Assembly: GCA_025997275.1 (NCBI GenBank) | Contig: BNUJ01000013.1 | Span: forward strand, 1 to 22,000 | Direction: 5' to 3' | DNA length: 22,000 bases | DNA from: Deferribacterales bacterium | GTDB taxonomy: Bacteria > Chrysiogenota > Deferribacteres > Deferribacterales > JAISNW01 | Shown: one piece after another, positions 15,313 to 22,000 of the stretch | Numbering within the stretch: position 1 is the stretch's first letter | Layout: each line of letters opens with the position of its first letter | The notes under the pieces: generated by a model | The model's input: the letters and a program-made list of their open reading frames with translations, nothing else | What the model was told of the DNA's origin: nothing | The model's database searches: none | Position numbers and translations under genes: made by a program

Positions 15313-16296
15313 ATGGGAGCAAACAGCTACGGGCAATACTTTACCGTTACCACTTTCGGCGAGTCACATGGAGGCTGTATAGGTGTAGTTGTGGATGGTT
15401 GCCCCGCTGGGCTTGAAATTACTGAAAAATATATTGATAATGTTTTAGAAAAACGCCGTGCTTCGCAAGCCATGCATTCTACCACGCGTATGGAGCCTGA
15501 CTTAGTTGAGGTGATATCTGGCGTGTTTGAGGGAAAGAGCACAGGCGCACCTATCACGCTAATTATTCGCAATACAGACGTTAGAAGTGGCGACTACGAG
15601 TCGTTAAAGAGCTTATATAGACCTGGACATATTGACTGGACGCATCAACAGAAATACGGACACTACGACTATCGCGGTGGCGGCAGGGGTAGTGGCAGAG
15701 AAACAGCTGCAAGGGTGGCTGCGGGTGCAATAGCAAAGCTTATCACAGACAGAGCGAAAGTGGAGTGTCAGGCACGTGTTGTGCAGATTGGTGGCATCGC
15801 TATTGGCAATACAGGAGCGATAGAAAGATTGTATAGTGAATTAAGGGAACAGGGCGACAGTGTAGGCGGGCTGATAGAACTAGTTGTAAAGAATGTTCCA
15901 GTGGGGCTAGGAGAGCCTGTATTTGACAAGCTCAGCGCACAGCTTGCTTATGCTATTATGGGTATCCCTGCTGTAAAGGGTGTTGAAGTAGGCAGCGGGT
16001 TTGAGAGTGCAAAGATGAGGGGCAGCGAGCATAACGATAAGATGAGAGATGGAAAATTTCTAACAAACAATGCTGGTGGTATATTAGGCGGTATCTCTAC
16101 AGGGGCTGATATAGTCCTGCGAGTTGCTGTGAAGCCTCCGTCAAGCATATCTATAGAGCAGGAAACCATTACAAAAGACGGGCGAAACACTACATTTAAG
16201 CTAGCGGGCAGACACGATGTTTGTATAGCTCCGCGCGCAGTTGCAGTGGTAGAGGCTATGGCGTATATTACGCTAGCAGACTTTATGGTGCGCTAA
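15313..16296 (+). CDS. aroC: Chorismate synthase
   Basis: A 327-residue FMN-dependent lyase that converts EPSP to chorismate, the last shikimate-pathway step before aromatic amino acids. It has the GESHG signature with His19, the EPD/SGVFEGKSTGAPI segment (61-81), RPGHID with His106, the RGGGRGSGRETAARVAAGA segment (121-139) and the C-terminal RHDVCIAPRAVAVVEAMA. Both catalytic histidines are present. It is about 30 residues shorter than the common ~360, with both ends intact, so the difference lies in internal loops. RGGGRGSGRE deviates slightly from the more usual RGGGRSSARE. No clear Shine-Dalgarno is seen; it probably shares the lysS transcript. Its stop overlaps the next ATG (TAATG). Confidence 0.95.
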   Translation: MGANSYGQYFTVTTFGESHGGCIGVVVDGCPAGLEITEKYIDNVLEKRRASQAMHSTTRMEPDLVEVISGVFEGKSTGAPITLIIRNTDVRSGDYESLKSLYRPGHIDWTHQQKYGHYDYRGGGRGSGRETAARVAAGAIAKLITDRAKVECQARVVQIGGIAIGNTGAIERLYSELREQGDSVGGLIELVVKNVPVGLGEPVFDKLSAQLAYAIMGIPAVKGVEVGSGFESAKMRGSEHNDKMRDGKFLTNNAGGILGGISTGADIVLRVAVKPPSSISIEQETITKDGRNTTFKLAGRHDVCIAPRAVAVVEAMAYITLADFMVR

Positions 16297-17111
16297 TGTT
16301 TATATTCAAAGTGTTATATTTTCTTGTTGCACTATGCATAGCGGGTTCTATCTACTTTTTAGTGGCAAAGCCACCCACGCTCACCTCTCCGCAGCAAGAT
16401 AATGCCATAACTGCTGCCAATACGCCCATATCTAACAGCGGACGCCCAGCACTAGACACGGCAAGATTGCGTGCGCAGGCTGGTGATATTACGCGGTTTT
16501 GCGGAGACAACCTAGAATGCAGGGCGGTAGTGTTATTTAGACGTGTAGTTGCTGACTTTAGGGATATAACGCCTCAAGCTGCCGCTACATTGACGGAATA
16601 TATGGAGAGCGTGGGGCTTGATGTGAGGATAGCAAAGGCTGATGACGGCAGGGACTACCCTCTAGCTTGCGGGCTATCCAGCGACAAACTATATGAATAC
16701 GTTCGCGATGATGAACTGAAAACTCCGCTTTATAGCGATACTATGCTAGTTGCGGGCAAACAATATTGGGTAAAAGCGTTAAATGTTACGTCAAAAACAA
16801 AATTAGCTATTAAAGTTAAATCTAATGTAGCGGTGGATGTCTATATGGTTGATAAGCCTGTGGGCATTGAGCTAGACAAAGCAACTTGTGTGGCAAAGGG
16901 GCTTGCTGACGATATTGTAGAGTGTGTAGTTGGTAGTAGCGGCACGTTGGTGCTCTACGTGCCAGCTGATGCTAATATTGGTGTATCAATAGCTGTAATG
17001 CCGTTAGAACGTAAAGATGTAGTGAGCATATCATACAGAAACGAGCGGTGCATTCCATTTGACCCAAACAACCGCATTAGCGCAATGTATCAGGGGATAG
17101 TAAGGCGGTAA
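16296..17111 (+). CDS. Unrecognised membrane-anchored extracytoplasmic protein
   Basis: 271 residues, no family recognised. Residues 4-24 form one hydrophobic signal-anchor (FKVLYFLVALCIAGSIYFLV), after which a Ser/Thr/Pro/Gln-rich linker leads to a globular region. Beyond the membrane segment there are six cysteines (69, 75, 125, 198, 210, 252), an even number compatible with disulfides in the periplasm. The middle (about 150-230) alternates short hydrophobic and polar stretches, suggesting beta structure. The start at 16296 overlaps the aroC stop (TAATG) and places the hydrophobic segment at the N-terminus; a longer reading frame inside aroC is unlikely. It is the last gene of the lysS-aroC run and faces the repeat-protein gene tail to tail with only 22 nt between stops. 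Confidence 0.75.
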   Translation: MFIFKVLYFLVALCIAGSIYFLVAKPPTLTSPQQDNAITAANTPISNSGRPALDTARLRAQAGDITRFCGDNLECRAVVLFRRVVADFRDITPQAAATLTEYMESVGLDVRIAKADDGRDYPLACGLSSDKLYEYVRDDELKTPLYSDTMLVAGKQYWVKALNVTSKTKLAIKVKSNVAVDVYMVDKPVGIELDKATCVAKGLADDIVECVVGSSGTLVLYVPADANIGVSIAVMPLERKDVVSISYRNERCIPFDPNNRISAMYQGIVRR

Positions 17112-17133
17112 TGCGCATCTAATGTTTCATAGC

Positions 17134-18663
17134 TTATATCATGCTCTGTAGTTTCAAGAGTTGTTTTTTGCAATTATTATATAGGTTGAGTGTCAGCACG
17201 GAGCGGAAAACTTCTGGTCTTGCCGCCACTTCAATTGCTGTTTGCGGTGTGTTGCCTGCCTGTTGCTGGCTATTCGGCTCTATTACTAATACGCCTGTGG
17301 GCGGATATTCCTGCCCGTTGATAGCTGCCTCCATAGCTGGCGTCATCTCTCCCATTACAGCACTTACGATAGTATCTGCCGTTTCCACCATCTGCCTTAA
17401 CAGGAGGCGTCCGCTGTTGTCTTTATTTTGTCCAGCGGTCGGGTTGCTAGTCAGTTCAGCGAATGTGTCAGCCCCGGCGTTATATTCCCCTGGTGAGAAT
17501 AGCACCGCATCATCATCGTTGCCTGAAATAGTGTGTGAGAGCAGGACAGGGTTATATATATCGTCTATAAAACTTTGGTTGATAATATCACGCAACACGT
17601 GTCGCCAGTCGCCATTGCCAACCGTTCCTAATGCTGTAAGCCTAGCAATAAATGCTGGGTCTGCCGCTAAGTCCTCTAATTTATTAAAAAATCCATCTAA
17701 CCCGCCTTTTGGCTTTGAATAATCGTATAGTAGTGTCAAGAGTCCCATCTTTACGTTAGGGTTTGATGCTACGCCTATGCCGTATCTATCGGGATAACGC
17801 GTAGCGATGCTAAGTATTTTTAGCGATATTGACGGGTTTGCCAGCGCAGCATTCAGCTGTGTTAGCCTTGTTTGCTCGCTTTCTCGCTGCCATCCTTTCA
17901 CAAATAGTTCATCGGGCACAAAGCGCGGGTTTTTTAGTGCATTAATGCGCACAGTTGCATCTTCATCGGCAATAAGTGTTGCAACTAGCCGCCTTGGAGT
18001 GTTCTTATTTCTAGCTACCCCACGCCTCACACACGGGTCGGGGTTATTGGCGTTATATTCCAGTGCATCTATACCGATAGTATGCCCAGCATATATGCGC
18101 TCGCGGTTGTCGCAGGAAGCCTCTGATATGGATGGTTCTATTATATTTATTAAAGCCTGCGTGATGTTCGGATTGCCTAAAAATGCAGAGCGCACGGCAT
18201 AGTCGGCATCATTTGCAAACAATGTCATCATATCATCTGTCAAGTTAGGATTGTCGGCAACGGCTGCGCGCACTTGTGAATAGGAGTCCGCAACTGCCCT
18301 GCGGAGTTGTGGCAAGGTTAAATTAGGGTTGCTTGCGGCGGCAGCTCGCACATCTGACTCGCTGGAATTGAATAGTTCTTCAAGCAGTGCCGCCGTGATG
18401 TTAGGGTTAGCTGCTACATCGCTTGCGTATCCGCCGTATGCGAGCCGTTCAAGCTGAATGGTTGATAGAGGTGCTGAACGGGCAAGTTGCGCCCTCAACT
18501 CAAGTGCCTGAGGTTTGCCCGTGATAGCCGTTGCAATATCAGATAATGCAATTTTCTTGTCATCTTTATTGCCAGAGGGGAGCTTAAAGAAATATGCAGC
18601 AACTATCGCGCTTAAAACAATAGTGGCAATCGTTAGAAGTAGATAGCGAGTATTTTTAGTCAT
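17134..18663 (-). CDS. Membrane-anchored protein with leucine-rich-repeat-variant (LRV)-like repeats
   Basis: 509 residues. A single N-terminal membrane segment (about 6-26) is followed by helical repeats of about 24-27 residues with the pattern A-x-NPN-(I/L)-T-x-x-x-(L/M)-(L/M)-x-x-(L/F)-x-x-D-x-x-x-x-VR-x-A. Clear units start near residues 84, 109, 136, 162, 217, 243, 274 and 299. This matches LRV-type solenoid repeats, usually protein-binding. The C-terminal 170 residues are less regular and unrecognised. The start is ATG 18663, preceded by GAGG; a start 11 codons upstream would run into the previous gene. Seven nt separate it from the Fe-S protein gene upstream, so the two are almost certainly co-expressed. 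The solenoid would lie outside the inner membrane if the anchor is a signal-anchor, but topology is uncertain. Confidence 0.75.
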   Translation of the reverse strand: MTKNTRYLLLTIATIVLSAIVAAYFFKLPSGNKDDKKIALSDIATAITGKPQALELRAQLARSAPLSTIQLERLAYGGYASDVAANPNITAALLEELFNSSESDVRAAAASNPNLTLPQLRRAVADSYSQVRAAVADNPNLTDDMMTLFANDADYAVRSAFLGNPNITQALINIIEPSISEASCDNRERIYAGHTIGIDALEYNANNPDPCVRRGVARNKNTPRRLVATLIADEDATVRINALKNPRFVPDELFVKGWQRESEQTRLTQLNAALANPSISLKILSIATRYPDRYGIGVASNPNVKMGLLTLLYDYSKPKGGLDGFFNKLEDLAADPAFIARLTALGTVGNGDWRHVLRDIINQSFIDDIYNPVLLSHTISGNDDDAVLFSPGEYNAGADTFAELTSNPTAGQNKDNSGRLLLRQMVETADTIVSAVMGEMTPAMEAAINGQEYPPTGVLVIEPNSQQQAGNTPQTAIEVAARPEVFRSVLTLNLYNNCKKQLLKLQSMI

Positions 18664-18670
18664 CGTTGCC

Positions 18671-20257
18671 TCACTTTTGCTGGTCTGCAGACGCATATTC
18701 GCCTAAATATTTCTTTATATACTCGCGCAAGTCGCGCTCTTGAAATAGTTTAAGTGCAGTGGTCAGTTGTTCGCCAGCTATACAGCTAGTAGCGTTTTCA
18801 TATCGTTTAGGGATAATCCCTGTTTCTATGGCACTTGCTAGCAAACCCTGTTGCTTTTGCGATGTCCGTAGTTCAATGCCTTCAATGCCCGCTTGCAAAG
18901 TCTTCTCTACAAACTCTACCGCATAGCGAATATTGTTTTTCATATCTAATAGCATTGTCAGCATATTCTGCGTAATCATTACCAAGTCGCCGCGCTTGCG
19001 GTATAGGTAGAATGCACTGGCACCATCGGCTAGTTTAGCAACCTTTACCTGATATTCCAGTGGCACAGACGGGTCAAGCTCAGCGCGGGGATAAAGGTTG
19101 AAGTTTGCATCAGCAAGTTTGCGCTTGACGAGCTGGTTTGCTACCCTCATAAAGAGTGGCAACGATAACGCATTAGGCGATGAGTATTCGTTTTTTATTT
19201 GGAAATGCTGAAAATCATCGCTTACATCTAGTATTGGGTTATCCCCTGTGGGCAGAACGTCTATTAAATTAGTGCTGGATATGTCTCTGCTGGGGATTAG
19301 CACCACCTTGCTAGCTGATACAAAATAAATTTTGTTAACGTTATCAAGCGATACTAGCAGTCTGTTGCGCTCTCTGAGCGACAAAAGGTGCAGAAATAGG
19401 TTAAAGTCGCTAGGTTGCCCGATTGGGTGAATGAAGTCGCACTTAAACAGACCTATTTCGCGCCGCTCATAGCTTACCAGCCCTAGCAGTTGTTCCCCTG
19501 TTTCATTTGCGGCACTGCTCGGCTCATCAGTGATGACAATAATCCGCTCAATATCGTTAAGGTTGCTTAATTTATTAGCAAAGAGTGCGTTTATAGAATT
19601 ATTGGCAAGATAGCTCACTAAATCGCTGTTAATATCAAGCGTGCCTTCCTGTATAACACTGTTTATAGCCGCCGAATATACGAAAAAATGCACCCGTCCC
19701 CCACTCTGCACTAGCAAAATGCCATCAGATATAGGTTGTTCGCTACTTGCTGGAACTGCGGCAAGCGTTTTAGCCGCCATTTGGTTCATCTCGCCTGTGT
19801 TGCTCATACCTATTACGTTTTTTTTGCTGACTGGGGATATATATTTAGGAGACTGAACAGCGGCTGCAATCTCCGCCTTTATTTTAACAAGTTCTTCTTC
19901 GGAGGGCATATCAGGCACCGTCATATCAAGCGGGTTGGAAACCGGCGGGGACGTAATAGTGCTAACGTCTATAGACATATTCCCAGTGATAGTTGTCTGG
20001 CAGGCGAGCCTGAAACCAGCATCAATGCTCATCTGCGCAAGGGATGCCCTTTCGCGCCTAGTAGGTGGTTTAAGCGATTGGTTGTCAATATATAGCTTGC
20101 ACCTGCCACACTGACCGCCACCGCGACATAGCTGCTCAGGTATAATCCCCTCTTGAACTAGAAATTCGTATAAACTAGCACCCGTTTTAGCAGCTAATGA
20201 ACGGTTCTGATTCTTTATAGTAATTGTTACATTTTTACTAAATAGTGAGAAAAACAT
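18671..20257 (-). CDS. 2Fe-2S ferredoxin domain fused to a degenerate RamA/RACE-like (ASKHA, DUF4445-type) region
   Basis: 528 residues. Residues 8-98 are a plant-type 2Fe-2S ferredoxin domain with Cys44-x5-Cys50-x2-Cys53 and Cys86 in FRLACQT, all four ligands present. A linker rich in Pro/Ser/Glu (100-175) follows. The rest has the segment order of corrinoid-protein reductive activators: SDGILLVQSGGRVHFF (~178-192) where DIGTTT is expected, LLVSLDNVNKIYFV (~300-313) where DIGTNGE is expected, ITQNMLTMLLDMKNNIRYAV (428-447) matching the ITQxDIxxxxxAKxAI helix, and ASAIETGIIP (474-483). The phosphate and AGGFG-type nucleotide motifs are not recognisable, so ATPase activity is doubtful. No corrinoid methyltransferase gene is nearby. 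AGGG-type ribosome-binding sequence precedes ATG 20257. Function unknown; redox partner or scaffold is a guess. Confidence 0.7.
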   Translation of the reverse strand: MFFSLFSKNVTITIKNQNRSLAAKTGASLYEFLVQEGIIPEQLCRGGGQCGRCKLYIDNQSLKPPTRRERASLAQMSIDAGFRLACQTTITGNMSIDVSTITSPPVSNPLDMTVPDMPSEEELVKIKAEIAAAVQSPKYISPVSKKNVIGMSNTGEMNQMAAKTLAAVPASSEQPISDGILLVQSGGRVHFFVYSAAINSVIQEGTLDINSDLVSYLANNSINALFANKLSNLNDIERIIVITDEPSSAANETGEQLLGLVSYERREIGLFKCDFIHPIGQPSDFNLFLHLLSLRERNRLLVSLDNVNKIYFVSASKVVLIPSRDISSTNLIDVLPTGDNPILDVSDDFQHFQIKNEYSSPNALSLPLFMRVANQLVKRKLADANFNLYPRAELDPSVPLEYQVKVAKLADGASAFYLYRKRGDLVMITQNMLTMLLDMKNNIRYAVEFVEKTLQAGIEGIELRTSQKQQGLLASAIETGIIPKRYENATSCIAGEQLTTALKLFQERDLREYIKKYLGEYASADQQK

Positions 20258-20283
20258 ACCCCTTCCCTAGCCATATTCAATAC

Positions 20284-20312
20284 ATAATGACTTGAAAAGT
20301 TAGCTGTGTCAA
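20284..20312 (-). promoter_or_regulatory. Sigma70-type promoter for the Fe-S / LRV gene pair
   Basis: On the minus strand a perfect TTGACA (20307-20312) is 17 bases from CATTAT (20284-20289, four of six to the -10 consensus). Transcription would start near 20277, about 20 nt before ATG 20257. The site lies in the 93-nt gap behind the flagellin gene, which suggests the pair is transcribed separately from flagellin. I see no clear terminator hairpin in this gap. Confidence 0.5.
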
Positions 20313-20350
20313 GTAGGGTATATTTATCTGCATGTGCTCAAAGACTATTA

Positions 20351-22000
20351 TTACCTATTTATCAGTTGTAGTGCCATTTGCGGCAGTTGGTTAGCTTGTG
20401 CTAGCATTGCTGTGGCTGCATTCATCATTATCTGGTTCTTCGTGAAGTCCGCACTCGCCTTTGCCATATCAATATCCCTTATCCTGCTTGACGCCGCCAT
20501 AATATTTTGCTGTCCGATAGATAACGATTTCAACGCATACTCCATCCTGTTGATACGAGAACCTATCTCCGCCCTCTGCTGCACTACATTTTTAATGGCA
20601 GCATCTATCTTAAAAAGTGCCCTCTGCGAATCAGGCAAGGTAGTCAGATATACATCATTTATCTCTAACGACACAGTATCAACCCTGCCTACGCTTATAT
20701 CCATATACTGCCCAGCATTCGCACCTATCTGCGTATCAGTCTCCCTGTTCGCTATATGGATATACTGCGGGTCTAAATTTGCGTCCTGCTCAAATACTAT
20801 ATTGCCATCAGCACCCATCTTCGCACTGGTAATTATATTAGGGTTGAGCTTTATATTAACCCCCTTTATAACTCCCCTCATCATATAGTCTATTGATATA
20901 TCACTATTGATATACTGCTCCGTATGCGCATCAAATACGTTCATAGTTATAACATCATTCTCAGACTGCTGTATCTGCTCTATGCTTAACGCCCTAAGAA
21001 TATCTTCATCCGCTACAAAACGTATCTCTGAACTCCGACCCGTCATCGCCCCCTGCATAACAATAGTGCCCTTCACAGCATCGTTACCACCATTGCTACT
21101 AGCAGCTGTTACTAGATGTGCCAGTCTGCTAAGCTCAACATCGGGGTCGCCCATCTCTAGTGTTATAGCTATCGCATAAGCTATTTTATCGTTCAACTCC
21201 TGCACTGTGTTATACTTACCCAGATATATATCAGCAGTCTTGTTGTTGCCTAGCAATGTCAGCTTTCTAGTATTATCTAAGAGCATACGACCATCCGAAT
21301 CTGTGAACTGCGCTACGTCCTTTAACATGGTGGTAGGCAGAGTATCGCTCTTCAGCAAATTCCCGAACGTCACAACGCCTGAAAAAACCGAATTACTAAA
21401 ATCTCTCTCCCAGCTAACAGTTGATGTAACAAATTCACCATCAACTATATTAACAACCGTAAATGCGCCGCTACTAACAGCAGGGTCAAAAGGCATATAG
21501 GTTCGCCCTGACGTTGTTGTCGGGTAGGCAGTCAATGTGGCACTATCTCCTGCAGGTTTAACATCCATTGTTATGACGTAACCATAAGAGACAAAATTAG
21601 CTATAGTATACAGCACCTTGTCGCCAGCTTTAACAGCATTATTGACCGTCCACGTTAATGGTGCTGGTGATGAACTACCCCTAACCCTAAGTCCATTACT
21701 AAACGTAAGATTACTTGTAATAATTGTTATAATAGCACTTGATGTATATGTATAACTTGTGGTAATAGTCTCGGTTGCGCCCGTCATGGCATCTGTAAAG
21801 GTGAAGTTAATTGTGCCAGCGTTACCAGCCACATTGGCAATGTCCTCTTTAAATTCCATTGCTAAATATCCGGCATACTCTTGAGGGTATCCAGCAGTTG
21901 TGCCAATACCTATATCGTAGGCACCACCAAGGTCAAAACCTGTGCCATACACAGCAAAAGCATTTCTAATCTCATGATGCCCACCATTAGCGAATATCAT
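20351..22000 (-). CDS. Flagellin, C-terminal part (cut by window edge)
   Basis: 549 residues are visible; the frame continues past the right edge, and the ATG at the edge is probably an internal Met, so the conserved N-terminal D0/D1 helices are outside. The C-terminus is unmistakably flagellin: RINRMEYALKSLSIGQQNI, then SRIRDIDMAKASADFTKNQI, AMLAQANQLPQ and the end ALQLINR. The region before it (about 270-430 of the visible part) includes RSSEIRFVADEDILRAL and a DAHTEQYI segment seen in large flagellins. Farther towards the N-terminus is a long Thr/Ala/Ser-rich variable region exposed on the filament. The filament subunit is exported through the flagellar type III system. The whole protein would exceed 550 residues, larger than common ~270-500 residue flagellins. 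Confidence 0.93.
   Translation of the reverse strand: MIFANGGHHEIRNAFAVYGTGFDLGGAYDIGIGTTAGYPQEYAGYLAMEFKEDIANVAGNAGTINFTFTDAMTGATETITTSYTYTSSAIITIITSNLTFSNGLRVRGSSSPAPLTWTVNNAVKAGDKVLYTIANFVSYGYVITMDVKPAGDSATLTAYPTTTSGRTYMPFDPAVSSGAFTVVNIVDGEFVTSTVSWERDFSNSVFSGVVTFGNLLKSDTLPTTMLKDVAQFTDSDGRMLLDNTRKLTLLGNNKTADIYLGKYNTVQELNDKIAYAIAITLEMGDPDVELSRLAHLVTAASSNGGNDAVKGTIVMQGAMTGRSSEIRFVADEDILRALSIEQIQQSENDVITMNVFDAHTEQYINSDISIDYMMRGVIKGVNIKLNPNIITSAKMGADGNIVFEQDANLDPQYIHIANRETDTQIGANAGQYMDISVGRVDTVSLEINDVYLTTLPDSQRALFKIDAAIKNVVQQRAEIGSRINRMEYALKSLSIGQQNIMAASSRIRDIDMAKASADFTKNQIMMNAATAMLAQANQLPQMALQLINR

Noticed and set aside
17141..17722. Plus-strand open frames opposite the LRV gene (and similar long antisense frames elsewhere)
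   Set aside because: They lie fully inside well-supported genes on the other strand, have no recognisable motifs or ribosome-binding sites, and are low-complexity mirror frames.

Overview
The window reads as chromosomal DNA of a flagellated, Gram-negative (diderm) bacterium. Evidence for an outer membrane is a LolB-like lipoprotein, a TolC-type channel and an RND pump. Evidence for motility is the C-terminal part of a large flagellin at the right edge. The species is not identifiable by reading. The two-subunit-type glycyl-tRNA synthetase, the lolB-ispE-prs-pth order and the insert-rich flagellin would fit several deep diderm lineages, and I do not commit to one. I saw no rRNA, tRNA, CRISPR array or recognisable transposase.

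Layout, left to right. (1) 1-4839, plus strand: a tight housekeeping run of glyS (3' part), ribF, a LolB-like lipoprotein, ispE, prs and pth, with gaps of at most 25 nt or stop/start overlaps. (2) 4862-7289: a good sigma70-type promoter, then a class A penicillin-binding protein. (3) 7290-12555: an AT-rich regulatory region with a promoter and direct/inverted repeats, then an efflux operon of TolC-like channel, RND permease and MarR-type regulator. This operon has no membrane-fusion protein gene. Its permease lacks the transmembrane aspartates and lysine that normally carry protons. Its MarR gene contains a G8 tract whose slippage would break the reading frame. (4) 12548-13791: a DUF1016/YhcG-type PD-(D/E)XK nuclease gene bracketed by a perfect 40-bp direct repeat, which looks like a single-gene insertion between marR and lysS. 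(5) 13824-17111: lysS, aroC and an unrecognised membrane-anchored, cysteine-containing protein. (6) 17134-22000, minus strand: flagellin (partial), then after a separate promoter a two-gene unit. Its first gene joins a 2Fe-2S ferredoxin domain to what looks like a degenerate RamA/RACE-type ASKHA domain. Its second gene is a membrane-anchored protein with leucine-rich-repeat-variant-like repeats.

The strongest candidates for something undescribed are the Fe-S/pseudo-ASKHA plus repeat-protein pair, the efflux operon with a non-canonical RND permease and a potentially phase-variable repressor, and the repeat-bracketed nuclease cassette. All functional statements are inferences from reading the sequence; no search or alignment program was run.
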